A DNA stretch of 64,000 bases from Oscillospiraceae bacterium. GTDB taxonomy: Bacteria; Bacillota; Clostridia; Oscillospirales; Oscillospiraceae. A program made the position numbers and the translations under genes. Of this stretch, positions 22,699 to 31,293 are shown piece after piece. The notes under the pieces are model-generated. The model had not been told where the DNA came from, did not search any database, and was given only the letters and a program-made list of their open reading frames with translations. Positions within the stretch are counted from its first letter, which is position 1. Every line of letters begins with the position of its first letter. Where the stretch lies: the NCBI GenBank assembly GCA_902774015.1, contig CACYHB010000007.1, positions 1 to 64,000 on the forward strand, written 5' to 3'.

Positions 22699-24168
22699 AT
22701 GGAAGACAGGTATGAAAGCGGCAATGTGGGCATGGAGTTCAAACCTTCGCCGATCGACTGGGACAGCATCCTGAGGGATCTCCTGAAAGGCTGGTGGATG
22801 ATCGTCCTGGCTGCGCTTACCGCCGCGCTTCTGGTCGGAGGGTTTCATGAACTCCGCTATCAACCCGAGTACTGCTCGTCAAGCACCTTCGTCATCGGCC
22901 GGTCCGGCTTCTCCTATCAGCACATCTACGACAATCTGACCCAGGCGGAGAAGACGACCAAGCAATACGCCCAGGTGGTCAACAGCTCCATCCTGCGCGG
23001 GCGCGTCTGTGAAGAGCTGGGACTGCCCTCCTTTGACGCCAGGGTATCGGTCGAGTCGGTGGAGTCGACGAATCTGATGGTTATGACCGTTACGGCAGAT
23101 ACTCCGCGCAAGGCTTTTCTGATCAACCGTTCCATCCGGAAAAACGCGCTGGACCTGATGGGCTTTTTCATGGACGGCGTCACGATGATGGAGCTGGAAG
23201 CGGCGAACATCCCCGCGCAGCCGGTCAGTCCGCTGCGCATAGAAAGCGCCATGGAGTCTGCGGCGGGACTCGGCGCGGTGGGCATGGCGGCGATCCTGGT
23301 GGTGCTCTCTTGCTGGAGAGACACGATCAAGAATCCGGAGGACGTCACCCGAAAGGTGGACGCGAAGCTGCTCGCCACGATCTATCACGAGCGAAAGCAT
23401 CCATCGGTCCGGCAGCACAGGAAGAAAAAGCGTGTCTCCCTGCTGCTCGACAATCCCATGCTCAGCTTCGGCTTTCTGGAATCCTATCGCTTCCTTGCGT
23501 CTCGCGTACGCAGGGCAATGGACAAAAACGGCAGGAAGGTACTGCTGGTGACCAGCGTCACGGAGAATGAGGGAAAGTCCACCGTTTCGGCCAATCTTGC
23601 CATTGCCCTGGCCCAGACCGGGAAAAAAGTCCTGCTGATCGACTGCGACTTCCGCAAGCCGTCCCTGTTCAGGATCTTTGAGATGAAGGTAGACGAGTCA
23701 CAGGATCTCACCAATGCGATCCGTGACAAAACGAGACCGCAGATCGTCCCCTACGAAGGAGAGCCGAATCTGTATCTTCTGCTGTGCCGCAAGGCAAGGA
23801 CCAAGCCCTGGGACATGGATTCGCTGGCATATTTTGTGGACTCCGTCCGCAGGATACGCGAGGCTGCGGATTACGTGATCGTGGATTCCGGCCCCATGGC
23901 GCTGGTCTCGGACTCGGAGGAATTCGCCGGCTGGGCGGACGCCTGCCTTCTGGTGATCCGGCAGGACTTGATGGAGGCCAGCTACATCAACGACGCGATC
24001 GACAATCTGGAGGAGACCGGTGCGGATCTGATCGGGTGCGTCCTCAACGGAATGCGCCACGGCCTTGTAGGACGGATGCGCGAGCGGAGCAGCTATTACG
24101 GCAGCGCATACGGGAACTACTCCCACTATCGAAAAGCGCCGTCGAGCGGAGGTGAGCGGGAAACATGA
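22699..24168 (+). CDS. Wzz-type chain-length protein fused to BY-kinase
   Basis: A 489-residue protein. The Wzz part spans about 20-205, with membrane helices at 31-49 and 188-206 enclosing an external loop. The cytoplasmic kinase part has Walker A TSVTENEGKST (285-295), Walker A' LLIDCDFRKP (312-321) and Walker B VIVDSGPM. The C-terminus is Tyr-rich (SSYYGSAYGNYSHY), the usual autophosphorylation cluster. BY-kinases control polysaccharide polymerisation and export. ATG 22699 follows GTGGAG; the gene starts 4 bases after the previous stop. The P-loop has ENEGKS where many relatives have PGEGKS. Confidence 0.9.
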   Translation: MEDRYESGNVGMEFKPSPIDWDSILRDLLKGWWMIVLAALTAALLVGGFHELRYQPEYCSSSTFVIGRSGFSYQHIYDNLTQAEKTTKQYAQVVNSSILRGRVCEELGLPSFDARVSVESVESTNLMVMTVTADTPRKAFLINRSIRKNALDLMGFFMDGVTMMELEAANIPAQPVSPLRIESAMESAAGLGAVGMAAILVVLSCWRDTIKNPEDVTRKVDAKLLATIYHERKHPSVRQHRKKKRVSLLLDNPMLSFGFLESYRFLASRVRRAMDKNGRKVLLVTSVTENEGKSTVSANLAIALAQTGKKVLLIDCDFRKPSLFRIFEMKVDESQDLTNAIRDKTRPQIVPYEGEPNLYLLLCRKARTKPWDMDSLAYFVDSVRRIREAADYVIVDSGPMALVSDSEEFAGWADACLLVIRQDLMEASYINDAIDNLEETGADLIGCVLNGMRHGLVGRMRERSSYYGSAYGNYSHYRKAPSSGGERET

Positions 24169-25646
24169 CAGGAAGCGAAGACAGCCGCTTCGAAAACGAG
24201 CCGGGACTGCCGGTCGATATAACGAAGCTCCTGGCCAAGGCGTGGAAGCAGTTTCTGCGCAGCTGGTGGCTGCTGCTCCTGCTGATGGCTCTGTGCGCCG
24301 GCCTGTCTCTGGCCAGCCACGCTGCCCGTCACAGAGACCTGTACGAGGCATACGCCTCCTTTTCTGTCAGCGCGGGCAACCCCAAAGACGCTGCGTCTAC
24401 CTACAATACGCGCGTATCGCTGAATCAGCTGGGGAAGACGTTCCCCTTCATTCTGGAAAGCGGCGCTCTGAACACGGTCGTGCGGGAGAAGCTGGGCCTT
24501 GCTTCCCTCCCGGTCACGATCTCGGCAGAGGTCGTGAGCGACACAAGCCTCTTCCGCATCTCTGTGAGCGGCGAGGATCCGGAGCTTTGCCGGCAGGCGC
24601 TGGATGCGGTGATAGAGAACTATCCGCAGGTGGCGCAGTATGTGATCGGAAAGACGATGCTGACGATGCTGGACTATTCCGGCACGCCTGTGACGCCGGT
24701 TAATCTTGTCAGCCGGAGATCGCTGGTCATACGCGGCGCGAAGATCGGCGGGCTGATCTATCTGGCGGTCCTGGGGGCGCTGGTCGTTCTGCGCAGAACG
24801 GTGGAGAGCGAGAACGATCTCAAGGGCTATACGAGCCTTCGCTGTCTGGCCAGCATCCCCTTCGTGCTTCTGAAAAAGCGAAGCAGGAAGAAAAAACTGC
24901 TTCTCATCAACCGCACTTCGGTCCCACCCGCGTTTACGGAGGCCTTCAATCTTCTGCGAGTGCGTCTGCTGCGGGAGATGGACCGTAAAGGGAAGAAAGT
25001 GCTGATGCTTACGAGCGCGGGGGAACGGGAAGGGAAAACCACGGTTTCTGCTAATCTTGCGCTCTGCTGCGCGCAGAAGGGCTTTCGTGTCCTCCTGATC
25101 GACTGCGATCTGCGCCATCCCTCTGTGGCGGCGTGTCTGGGCGTCACGGTCGAGCGTGAGATCGCGGACGTGCTGAGAGGGCGGCTGACTGTCAGCGAGG
25201 CGATCGAGCCCTGTGTTGGGAGCCTGGATATTCTGGCCGGCGCAGTCAGTCTGAATGCAGCGGACATCCCAAAGGTTCTGACGACGGATGCGGTCGAAAA
25301 ACTGATGGAATACGCCCGGGAGCATTACGATTACATCTTTGTGGACACGCCGCCCTGCGGGATCATCCAGGATGCGCTGGCCATTGCGCCTGCCTGTGAC
25401 GCAGCCGTCGCCGTGATCCGGCAGGATTATCTTGCACGGACCAGGATCCTGGAGGTGCTGAATCTGTTGACGGATTCCAATGCCGGACTCATCGGCTGCG
25501 TGATCAACGGGGAGTCAGGCGGCGTCGGCTCCTACGGCCACGGACGCTACGGCTACGGCAGCGGCTACGGGGCCTACGGCCGGTACGGCAGATACGGGAC
25601 TTATGGCAGCAGCAAATACACCCAAAGGAAGACGAAGGCAAGATGA
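24165..25646 (+). CDS. Second Wzz-type protein fused to BY-kinase
   Basis: A 493-residue protein. Membrane helices lie at about 34-50 and 193-209. The kinase has Walker A TSAGEREGKTT (283-293), Walker A' LLIDCDLRHP (310-319) and Walker B IFVDTPP. The tail has a long Gly/Tyr-rich stretch (GYGSGYGAYGRYGRYGTYG), the expected tyrosine cluster. It overlaps the preceding kinase gene by 4 bases and has GGAGG as RBS. The two kinases are different paralogs, each resembling its counterpart at 54298 or 55953, so a whole cassette was duplicated. Confidence 0.9.
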   Translation: MTGSEDSRFENEPGLPVDITKLLAKAWKQFLRSWWLLLLLMALCAGLSLASHAARHRDLYEAYASFSVSAGNPKDAASTYNTRVSLNQLGKTFPFILESGALNTVVREKLGLASLPVTISAEVVSDTSLFRISVSGEDPELCRQALDAVIENYPQVAQYVIGKTMLTMLDYSGTPVTPVNLVSRRSLVIRGAKIGGLIYLAVLGALVVLRRTVESENDLKGYTSLRCLASIPFVLLKKRSRKKKLLLINRTSVPPAFTEAFNLLRVRLLREMDRKGKKVLMLTSAGEREGKTTVSANLALCCAQKGFRVLLIDCDLRHPSVAACLGVTVEREIADVLRGRLTVSEAIEPCVGSLDILAGAVSLNAADIPKVLTTDAVEKLMEYAREHYDYIFVDTPPCGIIQDALAIAPACDAAVAVIRQDYLARTRILEVLNLLTDSNAGLIGCVINGESGGVGSYGHGRYGYGSGYGAYGRYGRYGTYGSSKYTQRKTKAR

Positions 25647-25650
25647 AAAA

Positions 25651-25678
25651 GGCGAGTCCGCTGCTATGCGGACTCGCC
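25651..25678. terminator. Hairpin between convergent genes
   Basis: Perfect 11-bp stem GGCGAGTCCGC / GCGGACTCGCC with a 6-base loop just after the kinase stop. No good T-run follows on the plus strand; upstream A5 gives a U-run on the minus strand. Confidence 0.65.
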
Positions 25679-25817
25679 GTGTGCTTTCAAATCAAATATG
25701 CGCGGGCATTTTTAGATCGCGAATATCGACCCTTTCGGATCGGATCCCGGTACCTTTTTCTTCCCGCTCCTTCCATTTCTGCGATCGCGGGTTTCCCGCA
25801 GGGAATAGGAATGCAGC

Positions 25818-26690
25818 TCAGCCTGTGCCTGTCAGCGTGATCACACTGACCTCCGGCATGTTGAAGATCCTGGGGACACGGCCGCGGCCGGCAAGTCCCG
25901 CGTTGATGATCATGGTATATTTGCCGTCGTCAAAATGATAAAGGCCGCGGTCGTATTTCGGAAAGAAGCCCTGGTTCGGAGCGTAGACGCCGCCGATCCT
26001 CGGGATCCGGAACAGGCCCCCGTGGGTATGACCGCAGAGGTAGAGGTCTCCGGTCCAGGTCTCATGCCCGTCGGCAAAAAAACCCTCCGGCATATGACGC
26101 AGCACAATGGCGGGGGTGCCGTCCGAGCCGACGCTTTTTTCCATCACGTAGTCCGGCGCAGCGGTCATCAACTTCCGACTGTAATACTTATAGTGCCCCA
26201 TTGTAAAACCGACGTTGACCCGGTTCCCGCCGATCTCGGTTTCCAGGTAATCATCCAGCATCGCAATCGCGCCCGTTTCGTTGACGGCGGCAAGGACCCG
26301 CTCCGGCCCGAGAGGACAGTCCATCTCGGTGTTCCCGAGAGTATAATAAACCTGAGCTATGTTTTGGAGGTTCCTGAGAAAGGCGCAAAGCTCCTCCAGG
26401 TCGGCAGCATCCGCATCGTTGTTGATCATATCGCCCAGACAGAAGACGGCGGCCGGCTCCTGTGCGGCGACGGCGGAAAGGAGACGCTCATTGTCCCTGC
26501 CGAACCGGCGGCTGTGCAGATCGGAGATCACGGCGATCCGGATATCCTGACGGATCCCCTCGATGGGGATCGTGTACTCTTTCACGGAGAGCGAATATGT
26601 GCAGACAACTGCGGAGGCGCAGCAAAGCAATGCGGCGCAGACGATCAAAGCTATGAGAAGACGCAGATATACAGGAGGTTTCTTTTTCAT
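25818..26690 (-). CDS. Membrane-anchored metallophosphoesterase
   Basis: A 290-residue protein with one N-terminal membrane helix (about 9-30). The calcineurin-like metal motifs are all present: SDLHS (56-60), GDMIN (87-91), LGNTE, and CGHTHGG near residue 220. It resembles the YkoQ/YaeI group, which acts on phosphate esters at the membrane, in some cases on lipid A-like or lipid-linked substrates. Its start overlaps the stop of the nucleotidyltransferase gene by 4 bases, so the two form one operon on the minus strand between the kinase cassette and the main glycan operon. Confidence 0.85.
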   Translation of the reverse strand: MKKKPPVYLRLLIALIVCAALLCCASAVVCTYSLSVKEYTIPIEGIRQDIRIAVISDLHSRRFGRDNERLLSAVAAQEPAAVFCLGDMINNDADAADLEELCAFLRNLQNIAQVYYTLGNTEMDCPLGPERVLAAVNETGAIAMLDDYLETEIGGNRVNVGFTMGHYKYYSRKLMTAAPDYVMEKSVGSDGTPAIVLRHMPEGFFADGHETWTGDLYLCGHTHGGLFRIPRIGGVYAPNQGFFPKYDRGLYHFDDGKYTMIINAGLAGRGRVPRIFNMPEVSVITLTGTG

Positions 26691-27856
26691 AAGATCTTGT
26701 ACTGCTTCAGCAGCTTTACACGCTCGGAACCGAGCGAGACGCTTTCCGCCGCCTCCCTGCTGCCTCCGTGCAGGAGGTAGGACGTGATGCGGGCGAGCCA
26801 GGCGGCAGGGAGAAGAAGAACACTCCTCTTCACCCAGGGATATTTCAGCTCCATGACCGCCCGGGTGGGGAAAGCGCTGCGCAGTACCGCGTGACCGTGC
26901 GAAGTGTCCGCGGAACCCTGCATGGCGGCGAAGGTGATATTGCCGCTGTGGGTTCGTTTCGCCGTGTTGTTTCCGTATACTCCGCCGTCCAGAGCGTCCG
27001 CAATGAGAGCGCTACTGTCGGCCAGCGTCCAGTCGGCAGGCGGGATCATGCCGAAAAACTTCTGACCGGCGTCCATCACGGCACCGGCAAAAACCTCGGC
27101 ACGGACAAGCGCCAGCGCCTGCCTCACCCGTGCCCACTCGATCTCATAGGCGAGAGACCATCGCGCGGCGTCGCAGATCTGCCGGACGCCGACGCCGGAG
27201 TTGACGAAGTGCTTGAAGGCGTGCAGCAGAAGAAAAGTCATATGGTCGGTAGGGTCGAGCACCCGAAGACGTATGCCGTCGATCTCCTGAAAGCGGCTGC
27301 GCTCCCAGAATCCGGAACTGAGCCCGTTGAGAATGCTCAGCGCCCTGTTCTCCTGCGGAAACAGCTCCCAGTGCCCTTCCAGAACAAAATCGCCCTTGTG
27401 GTAACGCCCTTCGTGGTCGCTCCTGTATTCGGAATCCTCCTGGAAGCCGAGCTCCAGTAAAGCGGCGTGAAAGGCGGGATACTCCTCCTGAGGAACATAC
27501 AGATCCTCGTCGGAAGAAGGCCGCTCATCCGGCTTCGGATAGGTCTGGCGGCAGAGAATGCCTTTGACCACTAGGGGAGAGAAGCCTTTCTCGCTCAGCG
27601 CGCGATAGGTGTCCAGAAAGACCGCGCTCCTCCGCACCTGGGAGGCAATGGAAAGCATGACCTCTCTGCGCCACAGAGCACGGACCTCGCCCGGGAGACG
27701 ATTCTGCAGAGAGGTATAAACGAACGGCAGCAACTGCTGTCCGACGGCAAGCACGCGGAGTGCTTCCCAGGAAAAATCCTCGGGAATCTCCGCGTGACAG
27801 GGTTCGTGATTCAGATAGGCAGAAAGGGAATCCAGAAACAGATCGTTCAGTGTCAT
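26687..27856 (-). CDS. Nucleotidyltransferase-fold protein (PF14907-like)
   Basis: A 389-residue protein. The motif VVKGILCRQTYP (96-107) and then SSDEDLYV (114-121, acidic pair D116 and D118) is the pattern of the nucleotidyltransferase family PF14907. The C-terminal half is helical (ALDGGVYGNN, AMELKYPW-like). Members are found in glycan and peptide-modification loci; the reaction is not known. The N-terminal half of the fusion protein at 49467 is a diverged paralog: both share the spacing and a GGVYG motif. The RBS is poor (AAGGA 12 bases before the ATG). An operator-like palindrome lies 7 bases upstream. Confidence 0.75.
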   Translation of the reverse strand: MTLNDLFLDSLSAYLNHEPCHAEIPEDFSWEALRVLAVGQQLLPFVYTSLQNRLPGEVRALWRREVMLSIASQVRRSAVFLDTYRALSEKGFSPLVVKGILCRQTYPKPDERPSSDEDLYVPQEEYPAFHAALLELGFQEDSEYRSDHEGRYHKGDFVLEGHWELFPQENRALSILNGLSSGFWERSRFQEIDGIRLRVLDPTDHMTFLLLHAFKHFVNSGVGVRQICDAARWSLAYEIEWARVRQALALVRAEVFAGAVMDAGQKFFGMIPPADWTLADSSALIADALDGGVYGNNTAKRTHSGNITFAAMQGSADTSHGHAVLRSAFPTRAVMELKYPWVKRSVLLLPAAWLARITSYLLHGGSREAAESVSLGSERVKLLKQYKIL

Positions 27857-27862
27857 AGAAAA

Positions 27863-27877
27863 TGATAATCCTTATCA
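27863..27877. promoter_or_regulatory. Operator-like palindrome, copy 1
   Basis: TGATAATCCTTATCA, a 6-3-6 palindrome in the leader of the minus-strand gene at 27856. It resembles half of a Fur-type site but lacks the 7-1-7 arrangement. No coding gene was seen in 27857-28299. Confidence 0.45.
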
Positions 27878-28109
27878 AATGAAGCAATAGAAAGGTATGG
27901 GTTGAAAGCGGCTGTGATTCGAGAGCATCTGTGCGCTGCGGAAATAACCATTAAAATGCATATAGGCTTCCGTATCCGGCCAAAAGCAGCGGCTGTCAAA
28001 ACTACAGAAATGGAGCAGCGGAAGAAAATATACATACTTTAATATTAGCATGGATTTCCCCAAAAGTCCATAAAAAGAATCTGCAATGGGTCAGTATCTG
28101 CCTGCCCCT

Positions 28110-28124
28110 TGATGATCCTTATCA
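28110..28124. promoter_or_regulatory. Operator-like palindrome, copy 2
   Basis: TGATGATCCTTATCA, one base different from copy 1 and 97 bases upstream of the -10 region's -35 of the main operon promoter (28221). Confidence 0.4.
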
Positions 28125-28220
28125 TGAACGGCCGATGTATAGGCGCCGACTTGCATACTCAGTGCAGTTTCCTTTATACACATTAGAATGTTACACGCTG
28201 TATACAGACTGTTTTTGCGA

Positions 28221-28249
28221 TTGACGAGCGGTGCGCTTGGTGGTAAAAT
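28221..28249 (+). promoter_or_regulatory. Promoter of the main polysaccharide operon
   Basis: -35 TTGACG (28221-28226), 17-base spacer, -10 TAAAAT (28244-28249). The first gene starts at 28300. Confidence 0.8.
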
Positions 28250-28299
28250 GGCATGTAATGTAAAATGAGTTGTTGTGTCTTTTGCGGGGGAATATAGGA

Positions 28300-28938
28300 G
28301 TGCGCAGGGAATCATTCTATGAAAAGTACATCAAGCGTGGAATGGACTTCTTTGGCGCCTGCATAGCTGTTGTGCTGGTTGCGATACCCATGGCGATCAC
28401 CGCTGTTGCCGTCCGGGTCACGCTCGGAGCACCGGTTCTGTACAGTGCGGTTCGCATCGGAAAAGATGAGAAGCCGTTCATGATGTACAAATTCAGAAGC
28501 ATGACCAACGAAAAGGATGAGGACGGAAAGCTGCTGCCGGATGCTGAGCGCATGACGAAGCTGGGAAAGTTCTTGCGGAGCACCAGCCTCGATGAGCTCC
28601 CGGAGCTGTTCTCCATCCTGAAGGGCGACATGGCTTTTATAGGACCGCGCCCGATGCCTGTAGAATATCTTCCCTATTTCAGAGCGGAAGAACGAGTCCG
28701 CCATACCTGCCGCGGCGGGATGTCCGGGCTGGCGCAGGTCAACGGCCGGACAAACATAACCTGGGATGAAAAATTCAGTTACGATATAGAATACGTGGAA
28801 AACATGTCGTTTTCTCAGGACTTCAGGATTTTTTTTGCGACGATCCGAAAAGTCTTTGAGCGGGAAAACATCGGTGCCCCGGATGAGGGCCAGAACATTG
28901 ACCTGAACCTGACGCGGCCGAAACAAGAGGATATATGA
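28300..28938 (+). CDS. Initiating phosphoglycosyl transferase (bacterial sugar transferase family)
   Basis: A 212-residue monotopic enzyme, the short PglC-like form. It has an N-terminal membrane-entering helix after KYIKRGMDFFGA, then MYKFRSM, LGKFLRSTSLDELPEL, KGDMAFIGPRPMP and GMSGLAQVNGR, all family signatures. It should move a sugar phosphate from a UDP-sugar to undecaprenyl phosphate at the inner face of the membrane, the first step of repeat-unit synthesis. The start is taken as GTG 28300, with GCGGGGG nine bases upstream; the upstream in-frame ATG has no RBS. It heads a long operon of overlapping genes. Confidence 0.9.
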   Translation: MRRESFYEKYIKRGMDFFGACIAVVLVAIPMAITAVAVRVTLGAPVLYSAVRIGKDEKPFMMYKFRSMTNEKDEDGKLLPDAERMTKLGKFLRSTSLDELPELFSILKGDMAFIGPRPMPVEYLPYFRAEERVRHTCRGGMSGLAQVNGRTNITWDEKFSYDIEYVENMSFSQDFRIFFATIRKVFERENIGAPDEGQNIDLNLTRPKQEDI

Positions 28939-30101
28939 TACATACACCGTATTTTGAGATCCGAAAGGATGCTCTGGATAAGAATATTGAGGATTTGACC
29001 GAAGCGCTGAAAAGCGAATGGGGGAAGAGCATCTTTTCCTATTCCGTGAAAACCAACTCGCTTCCGTGGCTGCTGCGGCATCTGCGGGAGTTTGACGCAT
29101 GGGCGGAGGTCGTTTCCAGCGACGAGTATCGCTTGGCAAGGCTGATGGGTTATCCTCAATCGAGAATCGTTTTCAATGGGCCGGTAAAGGGCAGAGATGA
29201 TTTCCTGGATGCCCTCCGCAACGGTGCGGTGATCAACATCGACTCAGAGCGGGAGATCCGCTGGCTTGAGGAAGAGACGTTTTCCACACCGCGAACAGTC
29301 GGGCTGCGCGTGAATTTCTCGGTGGAGGACTGTTGCCCAGGCGACATTGGCTGGGAAAAAGACGGAACCCGCTTCGGCTTTAGTTATGAAAACGGCGCGC
29401 TGAAGAAGGCCGTCGAGAGAATCAACCGCATCTCCAACATTCGAGTCGGCGGACTGCATATGCATGTTTCAAACCCGAAACGCGGTGTAAACGTATACCG
29501 CACACTGGCGGCAATGGCCGCACGGATTATTCGGGAATATCAGATCGAAGCGGAATACGTGGATATCGGCGGCAGCTTCTTTGGCGGCGTTCCGGGAAAG
29601 ACCACTTTTGTCGAGTATATTTCCGCAATCAGGGAAGAATTGGAGAGTACGGTGGATCCGCAGCGGACAGCGCTCATCGTGGAGCCGGGCAGTGCGATCA
29701 TTGCATCTCCTGTGGATTTTGTGACCTCGGTGATTGACGTCAAGAACACTGCGAAAAGCCGGATGGTTACAGTCGATGGCAGTCGGTGCAATATTGATCC
29801 GCTGCTTCTAAAACAGAATTATCTGCTTGATCTTGTGTCCGAAGGAAAGACGTATCCCGGCAAGCAGATCGTATGCGGTTTTACCTGCATGGACAAGGAC
29901 AGGATTCTGGAGATCTGCGATATGCCGGAGCTGCATGAAGGCGACCGGTTGGTCTTCCATCGCGTAGGCGCCTACACCATGCAGATGAATCCGCTTTTCA
30001 TCAGCTTTTTCCCTGCGGTCTATGTGCGTGACGGGGAACTGAAATGCGTTCGGCCCGCATGGACAGCGGAGGATTTCGTGAATGAAAGACCGAACAAGTA
30101 A
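28935..30101 (+). CDS. PLP-dependent decarboxylase-fold enzyme (LysA/ODC family III)
   Basis: A 388-residue protein. The PLP lysine is in FSYSVKTN (K39), and the barrel motifs HMHVSNPK, YVDIGGSFFGG and EPGSAII are typical of the diaminopimelate/ornithine decarboxylase group. CGFTCMDKD near 315 carries the conserved cysteine at the second-subunit active site. Decarboxylases of this fold normally make lysine or polyamines, but in polysaccharide and siderophore loci they supply special amines. The 4-base overlap with the sugar transferase ties it to the glycan pathway. The substrate is unknown. Confidence 0.85.
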   Translation: MIHTPYFEIRKDALDKNIEDLTEALKSEWGKSIFSYSVKTNSLPWLLRHLREFDAWAEVVSSDEYRLARLMGYPQSRIVFNGPVKGRDDFLDALRNGAVINIDSEREIRWLEEETFSTPRTVGLRVNFSVEDCCPGDIGWEKDGTRFGFSYENGALKKAVERINRISNIRVGGLHMHVSNPKRGVNVYRTLAAMAARIIREYQIEAEYVDIGGSFFGGVPGKTTFVEYISAIREELESTVDPQRTALIVEPGSAIIASPVDFVTSVIDVKNTAKSRMVTVDGSRCNIDPLLLKQNYLLDLVSEGKTYPGKQIVCGFTCMDKDRILEICDMPELHEGDRLVFHRVGAYTMQMNPLFISFFPAVYVRDGELKCVRPAWTAEDFVNERPNK

Positions 30102-31293
30102 AATGAAAAAATTGATGATCCTGGGCGGCGGCCCAAACCAGGTGCCTCTCATTAAGGCGGCAAAGAGGATCGGCGTTTACGTCATTGTCTGCGATTACAG
30201 GGAATCGGCCCCCGGGGTCGCCTTGGCAGACGACTTCCGCCTCGTGAGCATAATGGATCTGGAAGGCGTCGTACGGGCTGCGCAGGAGGAGCAGGTTGAC
30301 GGAGTTTTTACCAATTCCGAGCCTGCGATGCAGGTCGCGACAGATGCTGCAAACCGCCTCGGCCTCCCTGCCAACGACTCTTCGGTGATCGCGCTGCTTT
30401 CCAGCAAGGCGGAGTTCCGCAGGCTGCAGAAAGAGAACGGATTTACGGCGCCTGCTTCGGGTGCGGCCTCCGATCTGGAGGAAGCAAAAAAACTGGCGTC
30501 CTGCATGTCCTTCCCCTTGATTGTCAAGCCCGCCGCCTCTTCCGGGAGCCGCGGAGTGACAAAAATCAACAGTATGGAAGAACTTGACGATGCTTTTTCC
30601 TACGCGATGCGGTACACACGGAACGGTCTGGCGATCGTAGAAGAGTTCTTCGTGAACCGGAATGCAGATCTTCTTGGCGGCGATATTTTCGTCTCAGAGG
30701 GCGAAGTCGTTTTCTGGGGTCTTCTCAGCGACGTGCGCGACAAGAAGTATTTCCCCCTTCTGCCGGGTGGCAAACGCTATCCGATCGCTTTGCCAGAAGC
30801 ACAGGTAGATCGTATCAAAGAGGAGACGTCACGGATTGTAAAGGCCTCCGGTTTCCGCTTCGGCGCGCTGAATCTGGAGATCATGCTCGGCGCGGCGGGG
30901 GAGGTGTTCTTCGTGGAGATTAATCCCCGCAACGGAGGCAATCTGATCCCGGAAGAATTGCAGGTTGCCACAGGCTTTGACCTGTTTGACGCTTCTGTAC
31001 GTGCTGCGCTCGGCGAAAAGATCCCGCCCTTTGATGATTGCGGTTCATGCGCCAGCGCAAACTATCTGGTGCACAGCAGATATGGCGGAAAGTTAAATCG
31101 CGTGTTGTTTTCAGCACAGCTTGCCCCATCTGTGATCGCCTATGTTCCCGACCTCCGGAAAGGCGATCCCGTGGAACCTTTTATCAATGCGGATAAGCGG
31201 GTGGGAACGGTTTTCCTGAAGTTTGATTCCGTGCAGGAACGGGACGAGATGCTGGAGGAGATCGAGGAGCATATTCTTGTGGAACTGGAGTGA
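30082..31293 (+). CDS. ATP-grasp ligase
   Basis: A 403-residue enzyme. The N-terminal MKKLMILGGGPNQVPLIKAA is the pre-ATP-grasp domain, similar to carbamoyl-phosphate or biotin carboxylase relatives. The ATP-grasp core has PLIVKPAASSGSRGVTKI and the metal-binding FFVEINPRNGGNLIPEE. Such enzymes join a carboxylate to an amine or thiol through an acyl phosphate. It overlaps the decarboxylase gene by 20 bases; the start at 30082 has GGAGG nine bases upstream, while the ATG at 30103 has none. Its position suggests that it couples the decarboxylase product or an amino acid to a carboxylated sugar. Confidence 0.85.
   Translation: MKDRTSKMKKLMILGGGPNQVPLIKAAKRIGVYVIVCDYRESAPGVALADDFRLVSIMDLEGVVRAAQEEQVDGVFTNSEPAMQVATDAANRLGLPANDSSVIALLSSKAEFRRLQKENGFTAPASGAASDLEEAKKLASCMSFPLIVKPAASSGSRGVTKINSMEELDDAFSYAMRYTRNGLAIVEEFFVNRNADLLGGDIFVSEGEVVFWGLLSDVRDKKYFPLLPGGKRYPIALPEAQVDRIKEETSRIVKASGFRFGALNLEIMLGAAGEVFFVEINPRNGGNLIPEELQVATGFDLFDASVRAALGEKIPPFDDCGSCASANYLVHSRYGGKLNRVLFSAQLAPSVIAYVPDLRKGDPVEPFINADKRVGTVFLKFDSVQERDEMLEEIEEHILVELE

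Noticed and set aside
27863-27877. Fur box
   Set aside because: The palindrome is 6-3-6 and the centre differs from the Fur consensus; neighbouring genes have no iron role.
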